A stretch of DNA of 5,209 nucleotides from Clostridiales bacterium (GTDB lineage: Bacteria; Bacillota; Dehalobacteriia; UBA4068): contig WRDJ01000080.1 in NCBI GenBank assembly GCA_009783495.1, positions 1 to 5,209 on the forward strand. The letters run 5' to 3'. The position numbers and the translations under genes are program-made. Below the pieces are notes generated by a model. The model did not search any database. It was not told where the DNA came from and was given only the letters and a program-made list of their open reading frames with translations. Below are positions 1 to 4,967 of this stretch, piece by piece (the first letter of the stretch is position 1; every line of letters starts with the position of its first letter).

Positions 1-443
1 TGCAACACGGTGACCGTCTCCGGAATATTGCAATCCGGGAAAAGTATGATGTCGAGCATGACGATTACGCCGGAAAGTTCGGATTTTATCAGGGTTTTCA
101 CGTCTTTGATCCCGGCGATTTGCATGGCCACCTTCTTCACCACGCTGTCAATGGCGGCCAGGCTGACGTCAATCTGCCCGTCCTCGCCCAGAAAAACCTT
201 GGCATAGGGCGTAGGCTTCCTGTTACCCAAGCTTATATACAGGCTGAGAGCAGCCAGAGCCAAGACCAGAATTCCGACGATCAAGCCAAAGACCCAGAAC
301 TTTGAGGAGGCGAAAAGATCGTTCAGGATGCCGCCCCAGGCGACGCGCACCGTGGCGCTGACGGTGCAGCAAATAAGTATCCCTCCCACCACCAAAGCCA
401 GCAAACCCCAACAGAAAAGCAAAACCTTTTTTAACATTTTCAT
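1..443 (-). CDS. amaP: AmaP-like alkaline shock response membrane anchor protein (partial, C-terminus beyond window)
   Basis: The frame is open from ATG at 443 to the window edge (147 codons, no stop). An AGGAG site at 452-456 lies 8 nt before the start. Two hydrophobic segments are visible, at about residues 7-28 and 49-71, joined by a short loop. A soluble region follows (about 88-147) containing GEDGQIDVSLAAID, then a helix and an alternating beta pattern ending in PDCNIPE. This is the AmaP arrangement: a two-helix membrane anchor, then a cytoplasmic domain distantly like Asp23. In Staphylococcus, AmaP tethers Asp23 to the membrane; the same role here is inferred from the fold and from the asp23-family gene 160 bp upstream. 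The two genes probably share a transcript. The family call is fairly firm, although the C-terminal end cannot be checked. Confidence 0.82.
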   Translation of the reverse strand, partial: MKMLKKVLLFCWGLLALVVGGILICCTVSATVRVAWGGILNDLFASSKFWVFGLIVGILVLALAALSLYISLGNRKPTPYAKVFLGEDGQIDVSLAAIDSVVKKVAMQIAGIKDVKTLIKSELSGVIVMLDIILFPDCNIPETVTVL

Positions 444-566
444 GATAACAACTCCTTTCGCATATTTCGGAACGGGGTTGGGCGGCGCGTGCTTGAATGG
501 GCTTGTCCCGGCCCGCGCCTTAGTCTTTCAAAACCTTGTTTCCAGGGCCCCCGCAGTCTTGCCGCT

Positions 567-583
567 TTCCGGGAGCCCCGGAA
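567..583 (-). repeat. 7-bp perfect hairpin in the asp23-amaP gap
   Basis: TTCCGGG at 567-573 and CCCGGAA at 577-583 form a perfect stem with a 3-nt loop, 20 nt past the asp23 stop codon. No T-run follows in the transcribed direction, so it is not a standard intrinsic terminator. It could protect the 3' end of asp23 mRNA or lower amaP expression relative to asp23; that is inference. The rest of the 160-bp gap shows no credible gene. Confidence 0.5.
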
Positions 584-603
584 GAGAAATCACAGCAAGC
601 TGG

Positions 604-999
604 CTATTCCGATTTCAAGGCGGGAGGCGCGCCCTGCGGGAACATTACCCCTTGCACATGGACGTTAATATAAGGCACCTTGAGGCCGGTCATGCTTTCC
701 ACGGTGTTTTTCACGTTCTGCTGCACATTATGCGCGACCTGCGGTATCGTTACCCCGAACTCCATGATAACATGAACGTCAATGCTGACCTCTTTGTCAG
801 AAATATCCACTTTGACGCCCTTGGTGAGATTCTTCCTGCCCAAAAGCTCGGCGATGCCGCCGGCGATGCCGCCGCTCATCCCGGCGATGCCGTTGACCTC
901 GGTGGTGGCCAGACCGACTATGGTGGCGACTACGTCGTTGGCGATTTTGATAAACCCCGCCTTGCTTCCCTCCAAAACCTTTTCCGCATTCTCTTCCAT
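604..999 (-). CDS. asp23: Asp23/Gls24 family envelope stress response protein
   Basis: A 131-residue protein of the Asp23 (DUF322) family. The N-terminal half has the family pattern of a helix, then IANDVVATIVGLATTEVNGI (about 19-38) and a glycine-rich GMSGGIAGGIAELLG (40-54). The middle has the alternating KVDISDKEVSIDVHVIMEFG (63-82). After it come a helix with IPQVAHNVQQNVKNTVESMTG (85-105, quoted in part as IPQVAHNVQQ) and the typical VPYINVHVQGV strand (108-118). ATG at 999 is chosen because AAGGGGG (1007-1013) lies 7 nt upstream and the protein then has normal family length. The frame stays open up to an ATG at 1137. In Bacillota these abundant cytoplasmic proteins attach to the membrane through AmaP and respond to cell-envelope or alkaline stress. 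The amaP-like gene follows directly. Confidence 0.9.
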   Translation of the reverse strand: MEENAEKVLEGSKAGFIKIANDVVATIVGLATTEVNGIAGMSGGIAGGIAELLGRKNLTKGVKVDISDKEVSIDVHVIMEFGVTIPQVAHNVQQNVKNTVESMTGLKVPYINVHVQGVMFPQGAPPALKSE

Positions 1000-1062
1000 G
1001 AAAAAACCCCCTTCGTGTTTCAGTTTTTCCGCCCGCGCCCCGCAGGCTTTTCGCTTAAGCTT

Positions 1063-1091
1063 AGTATAGCAAAAAATGACAAAAACAACAA
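1063..1091 (-). promoter_or_regulatory. Predicted sigma-A promoter for asp23-amaP
   Basis: Read on the minus strand, TTGTTG (1086-1091) is followed by a 17-nt spacer and TATACT (1063-1068). The spacer ends in TGC, giving an extended -10 (TGCTATACT). Transcription would start near 1056, leaving a leader of about 57 nt before the asp23 ATG at 999. The region is AT-rich against a GC-rich background. Overlapping 8-bp palindromes GCTTAAGC (1053-1060) and TAAGCTTA (1056-1063) sit on the predicted start point and could be an operator; that part is inference. Confidence 0.6.
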
Positions 1092-1158
1092 TACATATAT
1101 AAGCGTCATAATAAAACAATTTTTGCGTGGTTTCCATTGCCCTGGCCCGGCTGCGCCC

Positions 1159-1452
1159 TTATTTGCGGCGCGAAAAAAGCTCCTCCGCCACCGCCCGCGG
1201 CTCGACGCCATGGCTGGCCCACAAGACCAGCAAGTGATAGAGCAGGTCGGCGCTTTCGTATATGATCTCATTTGGCGCGTTGTTTTTGGAAGCGATGATG
1301 ACCTCGGCGGCCTCTTCGCCCACTTTTTTCAATATCTTATCCTGCCCCTTTTGAAAAAGATAGGCGGTATAAGAGCCTTGCGGCAATTCCGCCTTCCTTT
1401 GCAGGATCAGCTGATAAAGCTCCCGCATGACCGAATCCAAATTCTGTTCCAT
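1159..1452 (-). CDS. hisE: Phosphoribosyl-ATP pyrophosphatase
   Basis: A 97-residue stand-alone HisE, which hydrolyses phosphoribosyl-ATP to phosphoribosyl-AMP and pyrophosphate (step 2 of histidine synthesis, cytoplasmic). The all-helical MazG-like fold is recognisable from GSYTAYLF (26-33), then KVGEEAAEVIIASK (43-56) with the metal-binding EExxE (E46, E47, E50), and the second metal motif ESADLLYHLLVLW (66-78, E66 and D69). GGGAGG at 1460-1465 lies 7 nt before the ATG at 1452. In many bacteria HisE is the C-terminal half of a HisIE protein. Here it is separate, and HisI is instead fused to HisF upstream. The gap from the hisFI stop is long (192 bp) and structured. No terminator is evident after the TAA at 1159. 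Confidence 0.95.
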   Translation of the reverse strand: MEQNLDSVMRELYQLILQRKAELPQGSYTAYLFQKGQDKILKKVGEEAAEVIIASKNNAPNEIIYESADLLYHLLVLWASHGVEPRAVAEELFSRRK

Positions 1453-1520
1453 TTAAAAACCTCCCATTTCTATCCTCGCCGCATATGTCTCTTCTGACCT
1501 CTCGCCTCTTCCTTCTGTTT

Positions 1521-1556
1521 TGCCACCCCTCTGCCCCCCTCCTCTGGGAGAAGGAA
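1521..1556. repeat. Repeat-like G/C-rich stretch in the hisFI-hisE gap
   Basis: The stretch around GCCACCCCTCTGCCCCCC and CTCTGGGAGAAGGAAAG resembles, from memory, the scattered 'CTCTGGGAGAAGG' type of intergenic repeat seen in many bacterial genomes. This is resemblance only; one copy is present in the window, so repetition cannot be shown here. Confidence 0.3.
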
Positions 1557-1569
1557 AGAGTTTTTTTAC

Positions 1570-1598
1570 AGGGGCTGCCGCCTACGGCGGCAGCCCCT
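1570..1598. repeat. Perfect 13-bp-stem hairpin between hisFI and hisE
   Basis: AGGGGCTGCCGCC (1570-1582) and GGCGGCAGCCCCT (1586-1598) are exact reverse complements around a TAC loop. On the transcribed minus strand the hairpin is followed by an A-run, and the matching T-run (1561-1567) lies on the wrong side for an intrinsic terminator in either direction. A weaker stem follows from GCGAAC (1608-1613) and GTTCGC (1618-1623). Possible roles are a REP-like dispersed element, an mRNA processing or stabilising structure, or a factor-binding site. The 192-bp gap holds no gene I can support. Confidence 0.8.
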
Positions 1599-1644
1599 AA
1601 ATTAAGAGCGAACGGCGGTTCGCCTCACCCCGCCCTCGCTGTTC

Positions 1645-2739
1645 TTATTCCCCGGTTCCCGGCCGCAGCGGATAGGTGAAGCAGGAAAAACTGCCTTCGT
1701 GGCAGGCCGCGCCGCTTTGCTCCACGATCAGCAAAAGCGTGTCGGCGTCGCAATCGTGAAAGACTTCCCGCACCTTCTGCACATGGCCGGAGGTTTCGCC
1801 CTTTTTCCAGATGCGCGCGCGAGCGCGGCTGAAATAATGTGCATAGCCGGTTTCCAAGGTGAGCTTGAGGGCCTCCTCGTTCATCCAGGCCATCATCAGC
1901 ACGGTTTTGCTTTCGGCGTCCTGCGCGATGGCCGGAATGAGCCGGTCGCGGCCGAATTGCAGGCGCGGAAAGGCGGGGATGAAGGGACGCACCGCCACCC
2001 CGCGCTCCAGTAAATAATCCTTGACTTCCGCCACGCTGAATTCCTGAAAGTGGAAAACCGAGGCCGCCAAAGCGCCCGCGGCCCTTCCCGCGGTCAGCCC
2101 CTCGTAAATATGCTCCATGCTACCCACGCCGCCGGAAGCGATGACAGGAATATCCACGCTTTGCGCGATGGCGGCGGTCAACTCGATGTCATAGCCGTTT
2201 TTCACGCCGTCCCGGTCCATGCTGGTCACCAAAATTTCGCCCGCGCCCAAAGCGGCGGCTTCCTTGGCCCACAAAACGGCGTCCTTGCCGGTGGCCCGCA
2301 GCCCGCCGTGGGTATATACCTCGAAAAAGCCCTCTTCGTTCTTTTTGGCGTCTATGGCCACCACGATGGAGGGGGAGCCGAACCTTTGCGCCGCCTCCCT
2401 GACCAAAGCGGGATTATTGAAAGCCGCCGTGTTGAGGGAGGCTTTGTCGGCCCCGGCGCTAAGTATTTCGCTGATGTCCTCAACGGAGCTCAGACCCCCG
2501 CCCACGATGAAGGGTATGGAAACGGCTTTGGCGGTGCGGCGCGCCACCTCCACCATACATTTGCGGCCCTCCACCGAGGCGGTGATGTCCAGAAAGACCA
2601 GCTCGTCTGCGCCGGAACGGTCATAATAGGCGGCGAATTCCACCGGGTCTCCGGCGTCGCGCAGGTTGACGAAATTCGTACCCTTGACCACGCGCCCCAT
2701 TTTAATATCCAGACAGGGAATGATTTTTTTCATGCTCAT
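1645..2739 (-). CDS. hisF-hisI: Fused imidazole glycerol phosphate synthase subunit HisF and phosphoribosyl-AMP cyclohydrolase HisI
   Basis: One frame of 364 residues holds two complete enzymes. Residues 1-251 are HisF, the (beta/alpha)8 cyclase converting PRFAR plus ammonia to imidazole glycerol phosphate and AICAR. Catalytic D11 (IPCLD) and D130 (VVAID) fall at the same numbers as in Thermotoga HisF. E46, D98 and K99 are kept, and phosphate loops GGG (80-82) and ASGG (201-204) are present. Residues about 258-358 are HisI, which opens the phosphoribosyl-AMP ring; it shows MNEEAL (286-291), KGETSGHVQ (313-321), the HDCDAD metal site (328-333), and zinc cysteines C330, C346 and C353. The join is only about six residues. 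ATG at 2739 is used because AAGGAG (2748-2753) is 8 nt upstream; the next ATG (2733) is 14 nt away. The usual HisF motif ADAALAAS reads AAGALAAS (220-227). Confidence 0.93.
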   Translation of the reverse strand: MSMKKIIPCLDIKMGRVVKGTNFVNLRDAGDPVEFAAYYDRSGADELVFLDITASVEGRKCMVEVARRTAKAVSIPFIVGGGLSSVEDISEILSAGADKASLNTAAFNNPALVREAAQRFGSPSIVVAIDAKKNEEGFFEVYTHGGLRATGKDAVLWAKEAAALGAGEILVTSMDRDGVKNGYDIELTAAIAQSVDIPVIASGGVGSMEHIYEGLTAGRAAGALAASVFHFQEFSVAEVKDYLLERGVAVRPFIPAFPRLQFGRDRLIPAIAQDAESKTVLMMAWMNEEALKLTLETGYAHYFSRARARIWKKGETSGHVQKVREVFHDCDADTLLLIVEQSGAACHEGSFSCFTYPLRPGTGE

Positions 2740-2766
2740 TTTCTGTTCTCCTTCAATAGTCAATTT

Positions 2767-2805
2767 TTGCAGGCGCACGCTGTGCGTCCCTACGGATGGC
2801 TGCAA
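2767..2805. repeat. Imperfect nested inverted repeat in the hisA-hisFI gap
   Basis: An inner stem, CGCAC (2774-2778) and GTGCG (2782-2786) around a GCT loop, is nested in an outer inverted repeat TTGCAG (2767-2772) and CTGCAA (2800-2805). The core GCACGCTGTGCGTCCCTACG looks like the dispersed 'GTAGGGACGCAC' type of intergenic palindrome; this is recalled, not checked. It lies in the 82-bp gap before the hisFI ribosome binding site. No T-run follows, so it is not a terminator. Confidence 0.5.
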
Positions 2806-2821
2806 CCGTTTCGTCCCGCGC

Positions 2822-3535
2822 TTAGCGCACGATTTCCAAGGCGTCGGCCAGGTTTATCTCCCCGCTGTATATGGCCATGCCGATGATGGCCCCTTCCACC
2901 CCAATCTTTTTCAGGGCCTCAATGCAAGCCAGAGATTTCACGCCCCCGGAAGCGATGACCTGCATGCCGGATGAACGGTGCATCTCTTCAATGGCCTCAA
3001 AGTTGGGGCCTTTTAAGGTTCCGTCGCGGCGCACATCCGTATAGATCAGGCGGCGCAGCCCCAGTTCGCGCATTTCGCGCGCCAAGGCGAGCGGGCTTTT
3101 GGCCACCGTGGATTCCCAGCCCTCGATGGCCACCATGCCGTCGCGGCTGTCCAGCCCCAGCACGATGCGCTCGCCGTATTCGCGGCAGGCTTGCGCAACC
3201 AAAGCCGGTTGGCGGATGGCCGCCGTCCCCAGCACCACACGCTCGATCCCCGCGGCAAGGATCTTTTCTATCGTCTCCATGTCGCGGATGCCGCCGCCCA
3301 ACTCCACCTTCAGGCCGCTCACGGCGACAATTTCCCTGACCACCTCCAGGTTTCGGGGTTGGCCGCAAAAGGCCCCGTCCAAATCCACCACATGGATCAG
3401 CTCCACGCCCGCGTTTTTGAATAGCATGGCCTGCGCCGGCGGATCATCCGAATAGACCGTCTCGGCCTCCAGCCGCCCTTCCACCAGGCGCACGCATTTG
3501 CCGTCGCGCAGGTCTATGGCAGGTATGATCTGCAA
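2822..3535 (-). CDS. hisA: ProFAR isomerase (1-(5-phosphoribosyl)-5-[(5-phosphoribosylamino)methylideneamino]imidazole-4-carboxamide isomerase)
   Basis: A 237-residue HisA of normal length. It is a (beta/alpha)8 enzyme that performs the Amadori-type rearrangement of ProFAR to PRFAR (step 4), feeding HisF. Catalytic aspartates are D8 in [10 protein letters not shown] and D129 in VLGLDSRDG. Also visible are VDLDGAF (50-56), GGGIRD (80-85), YTDVRRDGT (165-173) and the phosphate loops ASGGV (195-199) and IIGMAIYSG (217-225). All of this is typical HisA rather than PriA or TrpF. The start is TTG at 3535, with AGGAG (3545-3549) 9 nt upstream. There is no usable ATG, because the two ATG codons just upstream run straight into an in-frame TAA. 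The gene starts 43 bp after the hisB stop, where hisH would normally lie. Confidence 0.95.
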   Translation of the reverse strand: MQIIPAIDLRDGKCVRLVEGRLEAETVYSDDPPAQAMLFKNAGVELIHVVDLDGAFCGQPRNLEVVREIVAVSGLKVELGGGIRDMETIEKILAAGIERVVLGTAAIRQPALVAQACREYGERIVLGLDSRDGMVAIEGWESTVAKSPLALAREMRELGLRRLIYTDVRRDGTLKGPNFEAIEEMHRSSGMQVIASGGVKSLACIEALKKIGVEGAIIGMAIYSGEINLADALEIVR

Positions 3536-3549
3536 TTACATCATCTCCT
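3536..3549 (-). promoter_or_regulatory. hisA ribosome binding site with an ATG-ATG-TAA mini-frame before a TTG start
   Basis: On the minus strand AGGAG (3545-3549) is followed immediately by ATG ATG TAA and then the TTG that begins hisA. The three codons are in frame with hisA. The ATGs lie 0 and 3 nt from the AGGAG, too close for good initiation, while the TTG lies 9 nt away. TTG is therefore the likely start, and the mini-frame is either a relic or a damper on initiation. Confidence 0.7.
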
Positions 3550-3578
3550 CTTCTTATGCCCTTCTGTCCTCCGATTAC

Positions 3579-4163
3579 TCACAAAACGCCCTTTGAGGAC
3601 GGAACGCCCGTTTCCCGGGCGTCCGGGGAGGCGGCCACGCGCAAGGTTCGCGCCAGAGATTTGAAAACGCCCTCTATGATGTGGTGGCTGTTTGCCCCCG
3701 CCAGCTGGCGTATATGCAGGGTCAACCCGGCGGCGGAAACGAATGCGCGCAGGAACTCCACCAGCAGTTCGCTGGCAAAATCGCCTATCATGGGGCTGGG
3801 GATGTCCAAATCCGCCGCCAGATAGGCCCGGCCGGAGAGGTCAACGGCGGTCATAATGAGCGCCTCGTCCATCGGCAAAATGACGCTGCCATAGCGGCAA
3901 AGACCGGCCTTATCGCCCAGAGCCGAGGCCAGCGCCCCGCCCATGGCCAGACCCAAATCCTCAATGCTGTGATGGCCGTCCACCTGCAAGTCGCCCTTCA
4001 TGTCAAGCGTGAGGTCAATCAGGGAATGGCGGCAGAAAAGCAGCAGCATATGATCGAAAAAGCCTAGGCCGCAGGAGCCGCAAAAGCTCCCCTGCCCGTC
4101 CAGATCCATGATCAGCCTGATGGCCGTTTCCTTGGTAATTCTTTCCACCGTGGCCGTTCTCAT
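3579..4163 (-). CDS. hisB: Imidazoleglycerol-phosphate dehydratase
   Basis: A 194-residue single-function HisB that dehydrates imidazole glycerol phosphate to imidazole acetol phosphate (step 6). There is no N-terminal HAD phosphatase domain, unlike the enterobacterial bifunctional HisB. The protein starts MRTATVERITKET. The manganese-binding histidine motifs are present: FFDHM (35-39), DGHHSIED (62-69) and the second half-repeat NSHHIIE (158-164). PMDEAL (97-102), LSGRAYL (109-115), GDFASELLVEF (127-137) and the C-terminal PSSKGVL (188-194) are also typical. ATG at 4163 is chosen because AGGAG (4172-4176) is 8 nt upstream; a GTG at 4172 overlaps that site and is unlikely. It lies 34 bp after the AT-rich unknown gene and 43 bp before hisA. 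Confidence 0.96.
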   Translation of the reverse strand: MRTATVERITKETAIRLIMDLDGQGSFCGSCGLGFFDHMLLLFCRHSLIDLTLDMKGDLQVDGHHSIEDLGLAMGGALASALGDKAGLCRYGSVILPMDEALIMTAVDLSGRAYLAADLDIPSPMIGDFASELLVEFLRAFVSAAGLTLHIRQLAGANSHHIIEGVFKSLARTLRVAASPDARETGVPSSKGVL

Positions 4164-4197
4164 TAAAATCACTCCTAATCAATTATTTGTTGCGGGG

Positions 4198-4689
4198 TTA
4201 TAAAACAAAATCAATATCCTTGTTGTTTGCGGGATCCCAACCGCGGATTGAACAGCGGCAATTAAATCCCTTTATTTGTTTATAAAGACTCTCATAAAGC
4301 GTTACGTTATCATCTCCCGTCATACCTTTTAGCAGAGATTTAATTGAAGATGTGTCAATGTCATTTAAGTATCCATCTCCGCCGAAAAGAGCGGTTTTTC
4401 CATGAAAAAACTCAATAGAAACCTTTTTTTCATATAAATAATCGTTGATATAGTCTATTAGGGCGTCAATATTATCATCAATGTTTTCACCGCAAAAATC
4501 AAAGTGAGCGTGTTGAAAAGCGTAGTAAAAAATTATCCCTTCCCCATCCTCGCAGGAAATTTTTATGTCATCGCCTCCGAACGGATTAACGATCACGAAA
4601 TAATTTACACCGTTCTCCGTTTCTGTTTTTGTTTCATAGCTGCTATAGGTTTCGGTCAATCTTTCTGTCAATCTTGCAAAGGAATCCAT
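4198..4689 (-). CDS. AT-rich acidic protein of unknown function inserted between hisD and hisB
   Basis: A 163-residue frame I cannot assign to a named family. ATG at 4689 has GGAGG (4698-4702) 8 nt upstream, so it is probably translated. The protein is strongly acidic (by my count 29 D/E against 14 K/R) with no signal peptide or membrane segment, suggesting a small soluble cytoplasmic protein. Features include NYFVIVNPFGGDDIKI (29-44), an aromatic strand IIFYYAFQHAHFDF (52-65), a helix DDNIDALIDYINDYL (71-85), a strand VSIEFF (90-95) and a C-terminal SIRGWDPANNKDIDFVL. G+C is about 32% over 4261-4500 against about 67% in a hisA stretch, which points to recent acquisition. Size, charge and placement recall orphan immunity proteins, but this is only a guess and no toxin gene is visible. 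Confidence 0.8.
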   Translation of the reverse strand: MDSFARLTERLTETYSSYETKTETENGVNYFVIVNPFGGDDIKISCEDGEGIIFYYAFQHAHFDFCGENIDDNIDALIDYINDYLYEKKVSIEFFHGKTALFGGDGYLNDIDTSSIKSLLKGMTGDDNVTLYESLYKQIKGFNCRCSIRGWDPANNKDIDFVL

Positions 4690-4706
4690 TTTTCATGCCT
4701 CCAAGT

Positions 4707-4737
4707 TTTATAAATTTTCTTCCGTAAAGAGCCACAA
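4707..4737 (-). promoter_or_regulatory. Weak candidate promoter for the unknown acidic gene
   Basis: On the minus strand, TTGTGG (4732-4737) and TATAAA (4707-4712) are separated by 19 nt, which is longer than ideal. The leader to the ATG at 4689 would be very short. The AT-rich patch before the GGAGG site makes a local promoter plausible, but the match is modest. Confidence 0.25.
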
Positions 4738-4740
4738 GCA

Positions 4741-4780
4741 ACCGAACCGCAACACAGTCCCCACGATGAGGAGGCAAAAG
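4741..4780. repeat. 40-bp direct repeat, copy 1
   Basis: Begins ACCGAACCGCAACACAG and continues through CCCCACGATGAGGAGGCA. It matches the copy at 4829-4868 at 37 of 40 positions, 88 bp away. Similarity becomes faint and gapped over the next 40 or so bases, so the true unit may be an 88-bp tandem segment of which only the first part is conserved. Confidence 0.9.
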
Positions 4781-4828
4781 TGACGAGTATGGCAAGGCGC
4801 GCCGAGGCGAGGGAGCGAGCGTATAACT

Positions 4829-4868
4829 ACCGAACCACAACATAGTCCCCACGATGAGGAGGCAAGAG
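4829..4868. repeat. 40-bp direct repeat, copy 2
   Basis: Differs from copy 1 at three positions (4837 G to A, 4843 C to T, 4866 A to G). It is followed by purine-rich sequence GCAAGCAGAGCAAGGAGG and then GACCGCAGGCGTAC. The 12-mer CCGCAGGCGTAC at 4902-4913 recurs at 4984-4995 inside the hisD 3' end. Nothing in 4690-4965 looks like a gene. Confidence 0.9.
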
Positions 4869-4939
4869 AAGCAAGCAGAGCAAGGAGGACACGAGCCGCG
4901 ACCGCAGGCGTACTCGGTGGTACGTCGAGGATCGCGGCG

Positions 4940-4967
4940 AAGCGTCCGACACCGCTATGCGACGCTT
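4940..4967 (-). repeat. 7-bp stem-loop at the hisD stop codon
   Basis: AAGCGTC (4940-4946) and GACGCTT (4961-4967) are reverse complements around a 14-nt loop. On the transcribed strand the stem begins inside the hisD TAA. No T-run follows, so it is a weak candidate for a terminator or an mRNA 3'-end structure. Confidence 0.35.

Noticed and set aside
1100..1158. Terminator after hisE
   Set aside because: Only short, weak G/C pairings and no stem followed by a T-run; read-through into asp23 cannot be excluded.
328..1497. Long plus-strand open frame of 389 codons
   Set aside because: It runs antisense through hisE, asp23 and the intergenic regions, has no recognisable domain, and arises from the codon pattern of the real minus-strand genes.
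1570..1598. Intrinsic terminator between hisFI and hisE
   Set aside because: The stem is strong, but the T-run is upstream on the plus strand and becomes an A-run after the stem on the transcribed strand.
2050..2886. Plus-strand open frame of 278 codons opposite hisFI
   Set aside because: It is antisense to a clearly identified HisF, with low-complexity GC-driven composition and no family match that I recognise.
4164..4197. Separate promoter for hisB
   Set aside because: AT-rich with a TATAAC-like element, but no acceptable -35 at proper spacing; co-transcription with the gene upstream is simpler.
4643..4852. Minus-strand 69-codon frame overlapping the start of the acidic gene
   Set aside because: It crosses a repeat and the promoter-like region, and its internal ATG lies 1 nt from the Shine-Dalgarno sequence; the 163-aa frame explains that ribosome binding site better.
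4741..4868. Possible CRISPR array
   Set aside because: Only two copies with a 48-bp interval, no palindromic repeat, no third unit and no cas genes; a dispersed or tandem repeat explains it better.
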